Of a DNA stretch of 64,000 bases, positions 45,257 through 56,238 are shown piece after piece. Location: assembly GCA_020253445.1 (NCBI GenBank), contig JADCBP010000005.1, positions 186,001 through 250,000 on the forward strand, read 5' to 3'. The DNA is from Methylobacterium sp. (lineage in GTDB: Bacteria > Pseudomonadota > Alphaproteobacteria > Rhizobiales > Beijerinckiaceae). Below the pieces are notes generated by a model that worked only from the letters and a program-made list of their open reading frames with translations, was not told the DNA's origin and searched no databases. Numbering within the stretch: the stretch's first letter is position 1; each line of letters begins with the position of its first letter. The position numbers and the translations under genes were made by a program.

Positions 45257-45279
45257 CCTTTCCCTGACTGGAGCTTGCC

Positions 45280-45696
45280 ATGGCCGAACTGAAAATCACC
45301 GCCGGTCCTTACGTCTTCGAGGCCCGCTTCGAGCATGAACGCGCGCCGAAGACCGTGGCGGCCTTCAAGAAGCATCTGCCCTTCGTCTCGAAGATCATCC
45401 ATGTCCGCTGGTCGGGCGAAGGCGTGTGGGTGCCCCTCGGCGATCTCGATTTCGGTGTGGGCTACGAGAACAATACCTGCTATCCCTCGCCGGGCGAGAT
45501 CATCCTCTATCCCGGCGGGGTCTCGGAGACGGAAATCCTGCTCGCCTATGGCTATGTGAGCTTCGCCTCAAAGGCCGGCCAGCTCTCGGGCAACCACTTC
45601 ATCACGCTCACAAGCGGGCTTGAGAACCTCTATACCCTCGGGCGCAAGGTGCTGATGGAGGGCCAGCAGGACATCCGCTTCGAGCTGCTGAAATGA
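45280..45696 (+). CDS. DUF3830 family protein, cyclophilin-like fold
   Basis: A 138-residue cytoplasmic protein of the DUF3830 family, which has a cyclophilin-like beta-barrel. Recognised by FEARFEHERAPKTVAAFKKHLPF, KIIHVRWSGEGVWVPLGD, ENNTCYPSPGEIILYPGG and ASKAGQLSGNHF. No catalytic role is known to me. It is 23 bases downstream of the allantoate amidohydrolase gene with TGGAGC before the ATG, so it is part of the puuD operon and probably assists urate or ureide breakdown (inference). Confidence 0.82.
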   Translation: MAELKITAGPYVFEARFEHERAPKTVAAFKKHLPFVSKIIHVRWSGEGVWVPLGDLDFGVGYENNTCYPSPGEIILYPGGVSETEILLAYGYVSFASKAGQLSGNHFITLTSGLENLYTLGRKVLMEGQQDIRFELLK

Positions 45697-45705
45697 ATCC
45701 TGGGC

Positions 45706-46137
45706 TCAGTTCTTCGGCCGGCGACGGCCGTAGAGTTCCAGCTTGTGCCGGATGATGTCATAGCCGAGTTCGGCGGCGATCTCGGCCTGCAAACGCTCGA
45801 TCTTTTCCGAGCGGAATTCGATCACCGCGCCTGTATCGAGGTCGATCAGGTGATCGTGGTGCTCGACATCATTGTTCTCGAAACGCGAGCGGCCATCCGC
45901 GAAAGCGTGGCGCTGGATGGCGCCCCGCTCCTCCAGCAATTTCAGCGTGCGATAGACCGTGGACAGCGAGACTGCGGCATCGATGGCTGATGCACGCAGG
46001 AAAAGCGCATGCGCATCCGGATGGTCGTCCGCTTCGGCGAGCACGCGCAGGATGACCTTGCGCGGACCCGTCAGGCGGATGCCCGCTGCCTTCAAATCCT
46101 GCCGGAAGCGCTCGTAGCGCTCGATTTCGCCACTCAT
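45706..46137 (-). CDS. Fur-family metal-responsive regulator (Fur/Mur-like)
   Basis: 143 aa. The N-terminal winged helix (GIRLTGPRKVILRVLAEADDHPDAHALFLRA and LSTVYRTLKLLEERGAI) is followed by the metal-binding EHHDHLIDLDTGAVIEF. The CxxC pairs of Zur and many Fur proteins are absent, as in the Mur/Fur proteins of Rhizobiales. Position beside a sitABCD transporter, transcribed divergently, suggests manganese-dependent repression of that operon (Mur-like role; inference). 127 bases separate the two start codons. Confidence 0.88.
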   Translation of the reverse strand: MSGEIERYERFRQDLKAAGIRLTGPRKVILRVLAEADDHPDAHALFLRASAIDAAVSLSTVYRTLKLLEERGAIQRHAFADGRSRFENNDVEHHDHLIDLDTGAVIEFRSEKIERLQAEIAAELGYDIIRHKLELYGRRRPKN

Positions 46138-46202
46138 GCTTGAGGCATAACCTCAGCCGCGAGGCGATGCAACGCTCGTCTTGCGTTTTATTCGCAACAA
46201 GA

Positions 46203-46232
46203 TTGACAGATGCAATTCATTCGCAATAGCAT
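46203..46232 (+). promoter_or_regulatory. Candidate sitA promoter with Fur/Mur box in its spacer
   Basis: TTGACA at 46203-46208 and TAGCAT at 46227-46232 are spaced by 18 bases. Between them lies TGCAATTCATTCGCA (46211-46225), an imperfect palindrome resembling the TGC-rich, AT-centred boxes bound by Mur/Fur in rhizobia. Binding there would block polymerase directly. Confidence 0.55.
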
Positions 46233-46264
46233 GAAGATGCGCTATGCAATCCATGGAGTGAAAC

Positions 46265-47197
46265 ATGACATCGAATGCGGGATCTGCCGTCACGGTCATT
46301 TCCCCATCCCGCCGGAAGCTGCTGGTCGGCGCTCTGGCGCTTTGCGCATGGCCGGGCATGCCTTCCGCCCAGAACGGGACAAAGCTCAAGGTCGCGACCA
46401 CCTTCACGATTATTCAGGACATCGCGCAGAACGTCGCGGGCGAAGCCGCGATCGTCGAGAGCATCACCAAGCCCGGCGCGGAGATCCATGATTACCAGCC
46501 AACCCCGCAGGATATCGTGCGGGCGCAAGGTGCGCAGTTGATCCTGTGGAACGGGCTCAATCTCGAACGCTGGTTCGAGAAGTTTTTCGCGAGCCTGAAG
46601 AATGCGAAAAGTGCTGTCGTCAGCGAAGGCGTGGAGCCCATGCCCATCCGCGAAGGCGGCCATGCCGGTAAGCCCAATCCGCATGCCTGGATGTCGCCGA
46701 AGGCGGCGCTCGTTTACGTCGAGAATATCCGAAAGGCGCTGAGCGCGGCCGACCCTGCCAATGCCGCGATCTATGCCCGCAACGCGGCTGCCTATGCCGC
46801 GAAGATCCGCGCGGTGGAGGAGCCCTTGCGTCAGCGCCTCTCGCGCATTCCCGAAGCGCAGCGCTGGCTGGTGACCAGCGAAGGTGCCTTCAGCTATCTC
46901 GCCCGCGATTTCAACCTGCGCGAGGCCTATCTCTGGCCGATCAACGCCGATGAGCAGGGCACGCCGCAGCAGGTTCGCCGGCTCATCGATCTCGTGCGGA
47001 AGAACAGGATCCCGGTCGTTTTCTCCGAAAGCACGGTGTCGGATCGTGCCGCCAAGCAGGTGGCCCGCGAGACCGGCGCGCAATATGGTGGTGTTCTTTA
47101 CGTGGATTCCCTCTCGACGGCGGATGGCCCCGTGCCCACTTACCTCAAGCTGCTGGAAGTGACGGTGGAGACCATCGCGCGAGGCTTCGGCACATGA
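46265..47197 (+). CDS. sitA: Manganese/iron ABC transporter substrate-binding protein
   Basis: Cluster A-1 periplasmic binding protein for Mn2+ or Fe2+. 310 aa with an export signal that has a twin-arginine-like [12 protein letters not shown] and an AQN cleavage region. Metal-site blocks are [12 protein letters not shown] (His), NPHAWMSP (His), the Glu of [14 protein letters not shown], and an acidic ligand in the VDSLS region, the SitA/MntC pattern, without the His-rich loop of zinc-specific ZnuA. First gene of sitABCD, under the promoter at 46203. Confidence 0.9.
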   Translation: MTSNAGSAVTVISPSRRKLLVGALALCAWPGMPSAQNGTKLKVATTFTIIQDIAQNVAGEAAIVESITKPGAEIHDYQPTPQDIVRAQGAQLILWNGLNLERWFEKFFASLKNAKSAVVSEGVEPMPIREGGHAGKPNPHAWMSPKAALVYVENIRKALSAADPANAAIYARNAAAYAAKIRAVEEPLRQRLSRIPEAQRWLVTSEGAFSYLARDFNLREAYLWPINADEQGTPQQVRRLIDLVRKNRIPVVFSESTVSDRAAKQVARETGAQYGGVLYVDSLSTADGPVPTYLKLLEVTVETIARGFGT

Positions 47198-48093
47198 AAA
47201 ACCGATCATCACAGGGCCGGACGTTCTCGCCCGGTCTTGTGGTCTCCGATCTGTGGGTCACCTACGCGAATGGCGTCACTGCCGTGTGCGGGGCGAGTTT
47301 CGCGCTGCGTGCCGGGACCATCACCGCCCTGGTGGGCGTGAACGGTTCGGGAAAATCGAGCCTTTTCAAGGCGATCATGGGTTTTTTGGCGCCCGCACGC
47401 GGCGAGGTGACGCTTTCGGGCAAGCCGGTGCGCGAGGCGTTGAAATCCGGTCTCGTCGCCTATGTGCCGCAGGCCGAGGAGGTGGACTGGACCTTCCCCG
47501 TGCTCGTGGAAGACGTGGTGATGATGGGCCGCTATGGCCGCATGAATTTCATGCGCATCCCCCGCGCGGCGGATCGCGCCGCGGTAAGTGCGGCTTTGGA
47601 GCGCGTGGGCCTCGCGGAACTGCGCAAAAGGCAGATTGGCGAACTCTCCGGCGGGCAGCGCAAGCGCGTGTTCCTCGCCCGTGCGCTCGCACAGGAAAGC
47701 GAGATCATCCTGCTCGATGAGCCCTTCACGGGCGTGGACGTCAAGACCGAGAACGCGATCATCATGCTGCTGCGCGCGATGCGCGACGAGGGCCGGCTGA
47801 TGCTCGTTTCCACCCATAATCTTGGTTCCGTGCCGGATTTCTGTGACGAGGTCGTGCTCTTCAACCAGACGGTCCTTGCGCAGGGCCCGACCGCCACGAC
47901 GTTCACGGAGGCGAACCTCGCGGAAGCTTTCGGCGGCAGCCTGCGCCATATCCGGCTGGGGGGTGGCGCGCTGCATGATGACGATGACGACCGCCGCGTG
48001 ACCGTTCTCACCGATGACGAGCGCCCGCTCGTGCTCTACGGCCCGCGGGATGCCGAAACCCTCGTGAAGCGCCCGCCGGAAGAGCCGCGCTGA
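47194..48093 (+). CDS. sitB: Manganese/iron ABC transporter ATP-binding protein
   Basis: ATPase subunit of the Sit importer. Walker [14 protein letters not shown] signature [15 protein letters not shown], Walker [13 protein letters not shown] and the switch His in STHNLGS are present. [18 protein letters not shown] is typical of Mn/Fe members. 299 aa; the C-terminal 40 residues are acidic (HDDDDD) and vary between species. It overlaps sitA by ATGA. Confidence 0.93.
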   Translation: MKNRSSQGRTFSPGLVVSDLWVTYANGVTAVCGASFALRAGTITALVGVNGSGKSSLFKAIMGFLAPARGEVTLSGKPVREALKSGLVAYVPQAEEVDWTFPVLVEDVVMMGRYGRMNFMRIPRAADRAAVSAALERVGLAELRKRQIGELSGGQRKRVFLARALAQESEIILLDEPFTGVDVKTENAIIMLLRAMRDEGRLMLVSTHNLGSVPDFCDEVVLFNQTVLAQGPTATTFTEANLAEAFGGSLRHIRLGGGALHDDDDDRRVTVLTDDERPLVLYGPRDAETLVKRPPEEPR

Positions 48094-48950
48094 TGGACGT
48101 GCTGTTCGAGCCCTTCGCCTATTCCTACATGGCCAGGGCCATCGCGATCAGCGCCCTGGTGGGCGCTCTCTGTGGCGCGCTCTCGGCCTTCCTCGTGATC
48201 AAGGGCTGGTCGCTGATGGGCGATGCGCTCTCGCATGCCGTGGTGCCGGGTGTGGCGATTGCCGCGATTGCCGGCTATCCCTTCGCGCTTGGCGCCTTCC
48301 TTTCCGGCCTGCTCGCGGCAGGCGGCATCGCGCTCTTGAGGCGCCTCACGTCGCTCAAGGAGGATGTCGCCATCGGTCTCATCTTCACGGGCTTTTTCGC
48401 GCTTGGCTTGCTGATTGTCTCGCTCAGACCCACTTCGGTCAGCGTGCAGACCATCGCCTTCGGGAACATTCTCGCGATTTCCGATGCCGATATCCTGCAG
48501 GTCTTGGTGATCTCGGTGCTGGCGCTGGCGCTTCTGGCCATGCGCTGGCGCGATTTGATGCTCGCCTTCTTCGATGAGGCGCAGGCGCGCATTTCCGGCC
48601 TTGATCCGTGGCGCCTGCGCCTGCTCTTCTTCGCGCTGCTCTCTGCCGCAAGCGTGGCCGCCATGCAGGCCGTGGGCGCGATTCTCGTGATCGCCATGGT
48701 GGTGACACCGGGTGCGACGGCCTATCTCCTCACCGACCGTTTCGGCGTGATGCTCGGCCTCGCCTCGATTCTCGGCGCAGTGTGCGGCGCAGTTGGCGCC
48801 TATGCGAGCTTCTTCCTTGATGGCGCGACGGGAGGCCTCATCGTGCTGGCCCAGACCGGCCTTTTCGCGCTTGCGTTCCTCTTCGCGCCAAAACAGGGGC
48901 AATGGCGGGCGTGGCGCTTGCGCCGCGCGGCGAAAGCGGGTGAGCGATGA
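48093..48950 (+). CDS. sitC: Manganese/iron ABC transporter permease SitC
   Basis: Membrane subunit of the metal importer, ABC-3 family. 285 aa with eight or nine hydrophobic segments. The EAA-like motifs IKGWSLMGDALSHAVVPGVA and AVGAILVIAMVVTPGATAYLL are the family hallmark. It overlaps sitB by one base (TGATG) and sitD by 4 bases. The C-terminus is Arg-rich. Confidence 0.93.
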   Translation: MDVLFEPFAYSYMARAIAISALVGALCGALSAFLVIKGWSLMGDALSHAVVPGVAIAAIAGYPFALGAFLSGLLAAGGIALLRRLTSLKEDVAIGLIFTGFFALGLLIVSLRPTSVSVQTIAFGNILAISDADILQVLVISVLALALLAMRWRDLMLAFFDEAQARISGLDPWRLRLLFFALLSAASVAAMQAVGAILVIAMVVTPGATAYLLTDRFGVMLGLASILGAVCGAVGAYASFFLDGATGGLIVLAQTGLFALAFLFAPKQGQWRAWRLRRAAKAGER

Positions 48951-49783
48951 GCCTGGTGGCCCTCCTCATCGATCCGCTCGCGCATGGCTTCATGCAGCGC
49001 GGGCTGGTGGCTGCCCTTCTCGTGGCCCTGGTTTGCGCGACCCTTTCCTGCTTCCTCGTGCTGCGTGGCTGGTCGCTGATGGGCGATGCCATTTCCCATG
49101 CCGTGCTGCCGGGAATCGTCGTCGCGCATCTGCTCGCCTTGCCGCTGACCCTCGGCGCCTTCGCAGCCGGGCTGTTCACCGCCTGGCTCACGGGCAGGAT
49201 GGCCGCCGCGAGCCGCATCCGGCCCGATGCGGTGATGGCCATCCTCTTCTCCGGTATGTTCGCCCTGGGCCTCGTGCTGTTCCTGAGGGTCGAGACCGAC
49301 CAGCACCTCCTGCATATTCTCTTCGGCAACATGCTCGGCCTCGAATGGAACGATGTCACGGAGATCGCGCTCATCGCGGTCCCGACCACGCTGATCGTGC
49401 TGGCCAAGCGCCGCGACCTGCTGCTGGCCGGGTTCGACCCTGCCCATGCCCGCGCCATCGGGCTCCCGGTCGGCCGGCTCGATTCGCTGCTGCTGATCCT
49501 GCTGGCCCTGGCAATCGTCGCGGCCATGAAGGCCGTCGGCGTGCTGCTGGTGGTGGCAATGCTGATCGCGCCGGGCGCGATTGCGGGGCTCCTGAGCCAG
49601 CGGTTCGATCGCATGCTGCCGATCGCGATGGGCGCGGCGATGTTTTCGTCGCTGGCCGGCACCCTGCTGAGCTTCCATGCCGATGCCGCGACCGGCCCGG
49701 CCATCGTCGTGTTTCAATCCATGCTCGTGGCTCTGGCCATCGTCATCCGCCGCCGGAAAGCCCGCTCGGGGGCGACGGCCTGA
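48947..49783 (+). CDS. sitD: Manganese/iron ABC transporter permease SitD
   Basis: Second ABC-3 permease of the same importer, paralogous to SitC: LRGWSLMGDAISHAVLPGIV and AVGVLLVVAMLIAPGAIAGLL are in equivalent positions. 278 aa. Two different permeases form the heterodimeric channel, as in Sit systems of Salmonella and Sinorhizobium. Last gene of the operon; it ends 3 bases before the convergent copZ gene. Confidence 0.93.
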   Translation: MSLVALLIDPLAHGFMQRGLVAALLVALVCATLSCFLVLRGWSLMGDAISHAVLPGIVVAHLLALPLTLGAFAAGLFTAWLTGRMAAASRIRPDAVMAILFSGMFALGLVLFLRVETDQHLLHILFGNMLGLEWNDVTEIALIAVPTTLIVLAKRRDLLLAGFDPAHARAIGLPVGRLDSLLLILLALAIVAAMKAVGVLLVVAMLIAPGAIAGLLSQRFDRMLPIAMGAAMFSSLAGTLLSFHADAATGPAIVVFQSMLVALAIVIRRRKARSGATA

Positions 49784-49786
49784 GCT

Positions 49787-49993
49787 TCAGGCCGCGGATT
49801 GAAGGGTGGCCGGAAAGCCCGCCTTCCTCAGCGCATCCTGCAACGCTTCCACCGCCACCGGCGTTTCGATGGCAACCGTCCGAGCGCCAAGATCGGCCGC
49901 GATGCGCGCCTCGGGGTCGAGTTTCTTCAACACGCGCTCGATGGTGCTGACGCAGCCGCCGCAGCCCATATCGGGAACATGAAATTTCGCCAT
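49787..49993 (-). CDS. copZ: Heavy-metal-associated domain protein, CopZ-like copper chaperone
   Basis: A 68-residue HMA domain with the metal motif GMGCGGC near the N-terminus (MAKFHVPDMGCGGCVSTIERVLKKLDPEA). It would hand Cu(I) to the ATPase encoded divergently at 50164. The Tyr/His residues that prevent oxidation in some CopZ proteins are not obvious. Divergent, not operonic, arrangement with copA; the 170-base gap holds the promoters, with no certain CueR box. Confidence 0.88.
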   Translation of the reverse strand: MAKFHVPDMGCGGCVSTIERVLKKLDPEARIAADLGARTVAIETPVAVEALQDALRKAGFPATLQSAA

Positions 49994-50163
49994 GATCGAT
50001 TCCTATCCTGAGATTCCTTCATCCTGCGATTGATGCCCCATGCCGGGATTGATCCTGGCCCTTGCGAAAGCCGTGCGGCCGAACCCATATCAGCCAGCAC
50101 GGGGGGATGTAACGATCACACCCCGGCTTGCACAAGGCTTCGAAGGCATCAGACGCTGACGGC

Positions 50164-52404
<2,241 letters not shown>

Positions 52405-52422
52405 GCCGTCTCATTTCAATTT

Positions 52423-54345
52423 TCACGGCATGGCAAAGCCCAAGAGCCGAATCGCCGGTTCAGCCGCTTGCAGCGCCTCCCGGAACGCTGTCATTTCCGG
52501 GGATGAAACGCGCTTCTCAAGCACCGCAAAATCGTAATGTTCCTCCGCCAGAGGGCGGAAGGCTAGACCGAAGGCCCGCGCGATCGGTTCGATGGTCAGC
52601 CCCCAATCCGCGCGACCCTGCGCGATCGCCGCAGCCACGGCGTGATGCGAGCGCGGCTGGTTGAAATAGCCCTGCGGCTCTGCACCCTGCAACAATCCGT
52701 CCATCAGGATGCGCGTTCCCGAGCCGGAATTCCTGTTCACCATCAGGATATCGGGGTCTTCTGCCGCAGATTTGATCACTGTCTCCACTCCCTCTCCCTC
52801 AAAGCGCATATCGCCGCTGCGATAGGCAAGGCCCTGCATGCGCCGCCAGCCCTTGATGAGCGTCATGCCCTGCGAGAGGAAGCCGCAATTGTATTCGCCG
52901 CTCTCCGCATGAAGCAGGTGCATCGGCGCGAGATCGCAATCCCCACGGCGAAGCGCTGCGAGTCCTCCCATGCTCCCGACCGCGACCACACGCGTGCCGA
53001 GGTTCATTCTTGTCAGCCGACTGATGACCTCATCCAGCCCCGAACAATGACTGCCGATGATCGTGAGCTTGGGCACGTGGAGATCGCGGCCGATCAGTCG
53101 CACGCAGACGCGTTCCTGCGCCGGCATCTGATCGGACAAGGCGTCGATGGTGAGGAAGCCGTCGGCCTGAGCAAAGGCCGTGACCGCGCCCGATCCGCGT
53201 TGAAGCGGATGGGCCACGAGCCCTTCTTGAGTCTGTGAAAGCGCGACCATCACGAATTCCGTGCGGCCCAGTTCGGAAGGCAGGCGGATCGGCAAGCGCG
53301 CATCCACGGTCGCGGCCTGGTGCTCCGGCACGCCACCCAAGCGGCGGATCACCGGCAGCACGATTTCATGCAGCGTGAACATCGCGGAACTCGGGAAGCC
53401 CGGCAGCGCCACAACGGCCTTGCCATCGCAGACCGCGAGGCAGAGCGGCTTGCCCGGCTTCAGCGCGACGCCATGGGCCAGAATGCCCGGCGCACCCAGT
53501 TCGCCGATCAGCTTGTAGGTGAAATCGCCGGCGCCCTTGGAGGTGCCGCCCGAGAGCATCACCGCATCGCATTCCGCATGCGCGCGTTTCAGCGCCGCGC
53601 GCAGCAATTCTGGGTCATCCCTCACGATGCCATAGGGCACGGGTTCGCAGCCGGCCTCGGCGAGCGTGGCGGCAATGGCCGCGCCGTTGGAATCGAAGAT
53701 CTGCGCCGGGCCCAAGGTTCCGCCCGGCGGCACCAATTCATCGCCCGTAGAAAGCACGGCGATGCGCGGGCGGCGCCAGACGGGCACTTCGGCTTGTCCA
53801 ATCGCCGCGATCATGGCGAGTTCGCGGGCCGTCAGCGCGACGCCCGGCTCCAGCAGCACCTGCCCGCGCGCGATATCCGAACCGGCGAAGGCGACATGCT
53901 GGCCCGGCAAGGCGGCCTTTGCGAAGCGCATGCCGCCGGAGGTTTCCTCGGAATCCTCGATCATCATCACCGCATCCGCGCCGCGCGGCAGCGGCGCGCC
54001 GGTGGCGATGGGCGTGGCCGTGCCGGGTTGCAGCGCGAGCCGGGGCGCGCGACCACAGGCGAGAACCTCGTCGTTGAGGCGCAGGGTCACCGGGTTCATG
54101 GCATCGGCCATCGCGAGATCCGCTGCGCGAACCGCGAAGCCATCCACACCGGAGCGATCGAAGGGCGGAGTATCGGTTCGCGCCACCACGCGCGCACCCA
54201 GCACGCGGCCAAGCGCGCGGTGCAGCGGCAGGTTCTCGAGACCGATCGGCTGCGGGTTCAGGGCGGCGAGGAAGCGCGCATGGGCTTCATCCCGGGAGAG
54301 CACCTGCAGGAACTGCTCCTGCGGGGAGATGGAACGGTCATTCAT
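52423..54345 (-). CDS. MoeA-periplasmic-binding-like fusion protein (molybdopterin molybdenumtransferase with PBP domain)
   Basis: 640 aa. Residues 1 to about 410 are MoeA-like: DTPPFDRSGVDGFAVRA, ATGAPLPRGADAVMMIED, AVLSTGDEL, DSNGAAIAATL, SGGTSKGAGDFT and ALPGFPSSA are the molybdate-inserting enzyme's blocks. From about 435 it continues with a PBP/LysR-substrate-like domain (LTIIGSHCSGLDEVISRL, SMGGLAALRRGDCDLAPMHLL, NRNSGSGTRILMD). Such fusions occur in bacteria and archaea and may sense molybdate or tungstate (inference). The ATG overlaps the upstream partner's stop by one base. Confidence 0.88.
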   Translation of the reverse strand: MNDRSISPQEQFLQVLSRDEAHARFLAALNPQPIGLENLPLHRALGRVLGARVVARTDTPPFDRSGVDGFAVRAADLAMADAMNPVTLRLNDEVLACGRAPRLALQPGTATPIATGAPLPRGADAVMMIEDSEETSGGMRFAKAALPGQHVAFAGSDIARGQVLLEPGVALTARELAMIAAIGQAEVPVWRRPRIAVLSTGDELVPPGGTLGPAQIFDSNGAAIAATLAEAGCEPVPYGIVRDDPELLRAALKRAHAECDAVMLSGGTSKGAGDFTYKLIGELGAPGILAHGVALKPGKPLCLAVCDGKAVVALPGFPSSAMFTLHEIVLPVIRRLGGVPEHQAATVDARLPIRLPSELGRTEFVMVALSQTQEGLVAHPLQRGSGAVTAFAQADGFLTIDALSDQMPAQERVCVRLIGRDLHVPKLTIIGSHCSGLDEVISRLTRMNLGTRVVAVGSMGGLAALRRGDCDLAPMHLLHAESGEYNCGFLSQGMTLIKGWRRMQGLAYRSGDMRFEGEGVETVIKSAAEDPDILMVNRNSGSGTRILMDGLLQGAEPQGYFNQPRSHHAVAAAIAQGRADWGLTIEPIARAFGLAFRPLAEEHYDFAVLEKRVSSPEMTAFREALQAAEPAIRLLGFAMP

Positions 54346-55361
54346 CACACAGGCATCCGGTCAAACATGGTCGAAAAAGCTCCACCAAGCGGCAAAAGGG
54401 TGATCTCCGCGCCAGCGGGCTGGCCCTCGGAACCGGCGGGGAGCAATGATACGGCCTGGGCTTCCGCAAGCGTCGCCAGGGTGCAATCCCCGGTTTCCAG
54501 CGGCAGCCATGCGTCGCTCTCGCGGCGCAGGAACGCGAGTTCCGAGAAGCCGATGCCAGAAACAAGCTTGCCGGCAAGGCGTCCACGGGATTGAACCAAC
54601 CCCGCCCCGGAAAGCGAGGCCAGAACCGGCAGCGCCACGGCATGCCAGAGTCCGGCTGCCTCCGCGAGATCGGGCGGGATGGCGAGCCTGATCGTTTCGG
54701 CATGGCGATGCAGGGCGCCAAAACGTCCCGGCTTCAAGGCCAGGCGCGCCTCGCGAAGAGGGCAGGCTTCGATCTGGAATTGTGCCTGAGCCGGGCCGGT
54801 GATCATCAACCCAAGGGCGCCCGCCCAGCCCGCCAGGAGATGGCGGACCGCATCCGGCAAGGCTCTATCGAGGTTCACCGCCACGCGGCGCACCCGAATG
54901 GCGGGCACATTCATGGCAAGCAGCAAAGCCTGTTCCATCGGCCCGATCCGTGATCCCTCACGGAGCAGGGTTCGGCCGGCCGGCCAATCCTGCCCTTTGC
55001 GGCGAATTCCCTCGCCCGGGCGAATTGTCGCGAAAGCCTCAAACCCCATCGCCGAGGCGACCACGGTTTGCGCGGGGAGCACGGCATCCGCGCCGTCCGG
55101 CAAGGCGTCGCCGGCGGCAAGGCAGGGCGTGGAAGCCGGCAAGATCGCCGGCTCATAGGCCGTCGCGCCAATCAGCATCCGCGAGCGCACCGCATAGCCC
55201 GGTTCGCGCGCGAAGGCCATTTGCGGCCAGCCCTCGGCCATCCGCACGTCTTCCGCCGCAATCGCCCCCAAGGCAGCGTCCGGATGGACCTCAACAGCGG
55301 CAACAGGTGCAAGCCCTGAGGGCAGGATTTCGGTGAGGGAGAGCAGGCGGGGCGCGGTCAT
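54345..55361 (-). CDS. Degenerate MoeA-like protein without the molybdopterin-binding domain
   Basis: 338 aa from MTAPRLLSLTEILPSG. The N-terminal half follows MoeA domains I-II: AIAAEDVRMAEGWP, DALPDGADAVLP, IRPGEGIRRKGQDWPAGRTLLREGSRIGPMEQALLLAMNVPAIRVRR. The expected MoCF domain with TGDEL and SGG motifs does not follow; instead an unfamiliar stretch (LAGWAGALGLMITGPAQAQF) and a Leu/Ala-rich end are seen, and the DGF motif is changed to EPGYAVRS. Probably a non-catalytic paralog that partners the MoeA-PBP fusion encoded directly downstream (inference). Confidence 0.72.
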   Translation of the reverse strand: MTAPRLLSLTEILPSGLAPVAAVEVHPDAALGAIAAEDVRMAEGWPQMAFAREPGYAVRSRMLIGATAYEPAILPASTPCLAAGDALPDGADAVLPAQTVVASAMGFEAFATIRPGEGIRRKGQDWPAGRTLLREGSRIGPMEQALLLAMNVPAIRVRRVAVNLDRALPDAVRHLLAGWAGALGLMITGPAQAQFQIEACPLREARLALKPGRFGALHRHAETIRLAIPPDLAEAAGLWHAVALPVLASLSGAGLVQSRGRLAGKLVSGIGFSELAFLRRESDAWLPLETGDCTLATLAEAQAVSLLPAGSEGQPAGAEITLLPLGGAFSTMFDRMPV

Positions 55362-55521
55362 GGCAATCGATTTAGGTCGGAAGCGGCCGCTTGTCGCGGG
55401 GCATGCGCAAAATCCGTCCAGATTGCCCGGCGGTCGCGCAATCTGCGCATGCAGCGAACCCCTTTTCATCCGGCCTGTGACGCGTCACAACAAGCAGGAC
55501 CGAACAAGGAAAGCCTCGCCC

Positions 55522-56235
55522 ATGCCTGTCGAAGTCCTGCCGCTTGACCCCGCCATCCGCAGCGCGCTCGAGGGCGTCACCACCGCGACGCTCACGACGG
55601 TGCTGCTGAAGAAGGGCCTGCGCAATGTGTGGGTTCGCGGCGGCATGCCGTTGCGCCCCGGAGAGACGCGGAAAGTGGGCCGGGCCTTCACCCTGCGTTT
55701 CGTGCCGGCGCGGGAGGATCTCGCGACGCCGGAGAGCTGGTCATCGCCCATTTCCACCCGCGCGGCCATCGAGGCCATGCCGGAAGGCGTGATCGCGGTC
55801 GTCGATTCCATGGGCGCGAAGGATGCCGGGATTTTCGGTGACATTCTTTGCGCGCGCATGGCGAAGCGGAAGGTGACGGCGCTTGTGACCGATGGCGTGG
55901 TGCGCGATCTCGCGGGCGTGCTCAGCACGGGCCTTCCGGTCTGGTGCTCCGGGGCGGCGGCGCCGCCTTCGGTGGCGGGGCTCACTTTCGTGGGCTGGCA
56001 GGAGGGCATTGGCTGTGGTGGCGTGGCGATCTTCCCGAATGACGTGATCGTGGCGGATGCCGATGGCGCGGTAGTGATCCCGCAGGCGCTTTTGGAGGCT
56101 GTCACAACGGCCTCCGTCGAACAGGAGCGCATGGAAGGCTGGATCATGTGCGAGGTGGAAAAGGGCGTGCCCCTGCCCGGCCTCTACCCCATGAATGCCG
56201 AGACCAGGGCTCGCTACGACGCGACGAGGGCCTGA
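55522..56235 (+). CDS. RraA-like protein (HMG/CHA aldolase family)
   Basis: 237 aa. The RraA/HMG-aldolase fold is shown by GVTTATLTTVLLKKGLRNVWVRG, VIAVVDSMGAKDAGIFGDILC, ALVTDGVVRDLAGV (substrate Arg and metal Asp) and GIGCGGVAIFPNDVIVADADGAVVIP. Members named RraA inhibit RNase E, but those with the RD pair are often divalent-metal aldolases or decarboxylases of dicarboxylic acids. The partner gene, a DapA-family lyase 3 bases downstream, points to a catabolic enzyme. AAGGA lies 11 bases before the ATG. Confidence 0.82.
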   Translation: MPVEVLPLDPAIRSALEGVTTATLTTVLLKKGLRNVWVRGGMPLRPGETRKVGRAFTLRFVPAREDLATPESWSSPISTRAAIEAMPEGVIAVVDSMGAKDAGIFGDILCARMAKRKVTALVTDGVVRDLAGVLSTGLPVWCSGAAAPPSVAGLTFVGWQEGIGCGGVAIFPNDVIVADADGAVVIPQALLEAVTTASVEQERMEGWIMCEVEKGVPLPGLYPMNAETRARYDATRA

Positions 56236-56238
56236 ACC

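Noticed and set aside
49994-50163. CueR-type operator between copZ and copA
   Set aside because: CTTG-CA-CAAG is present, but the spacing and flanks do not match a CueR box well enough to call.
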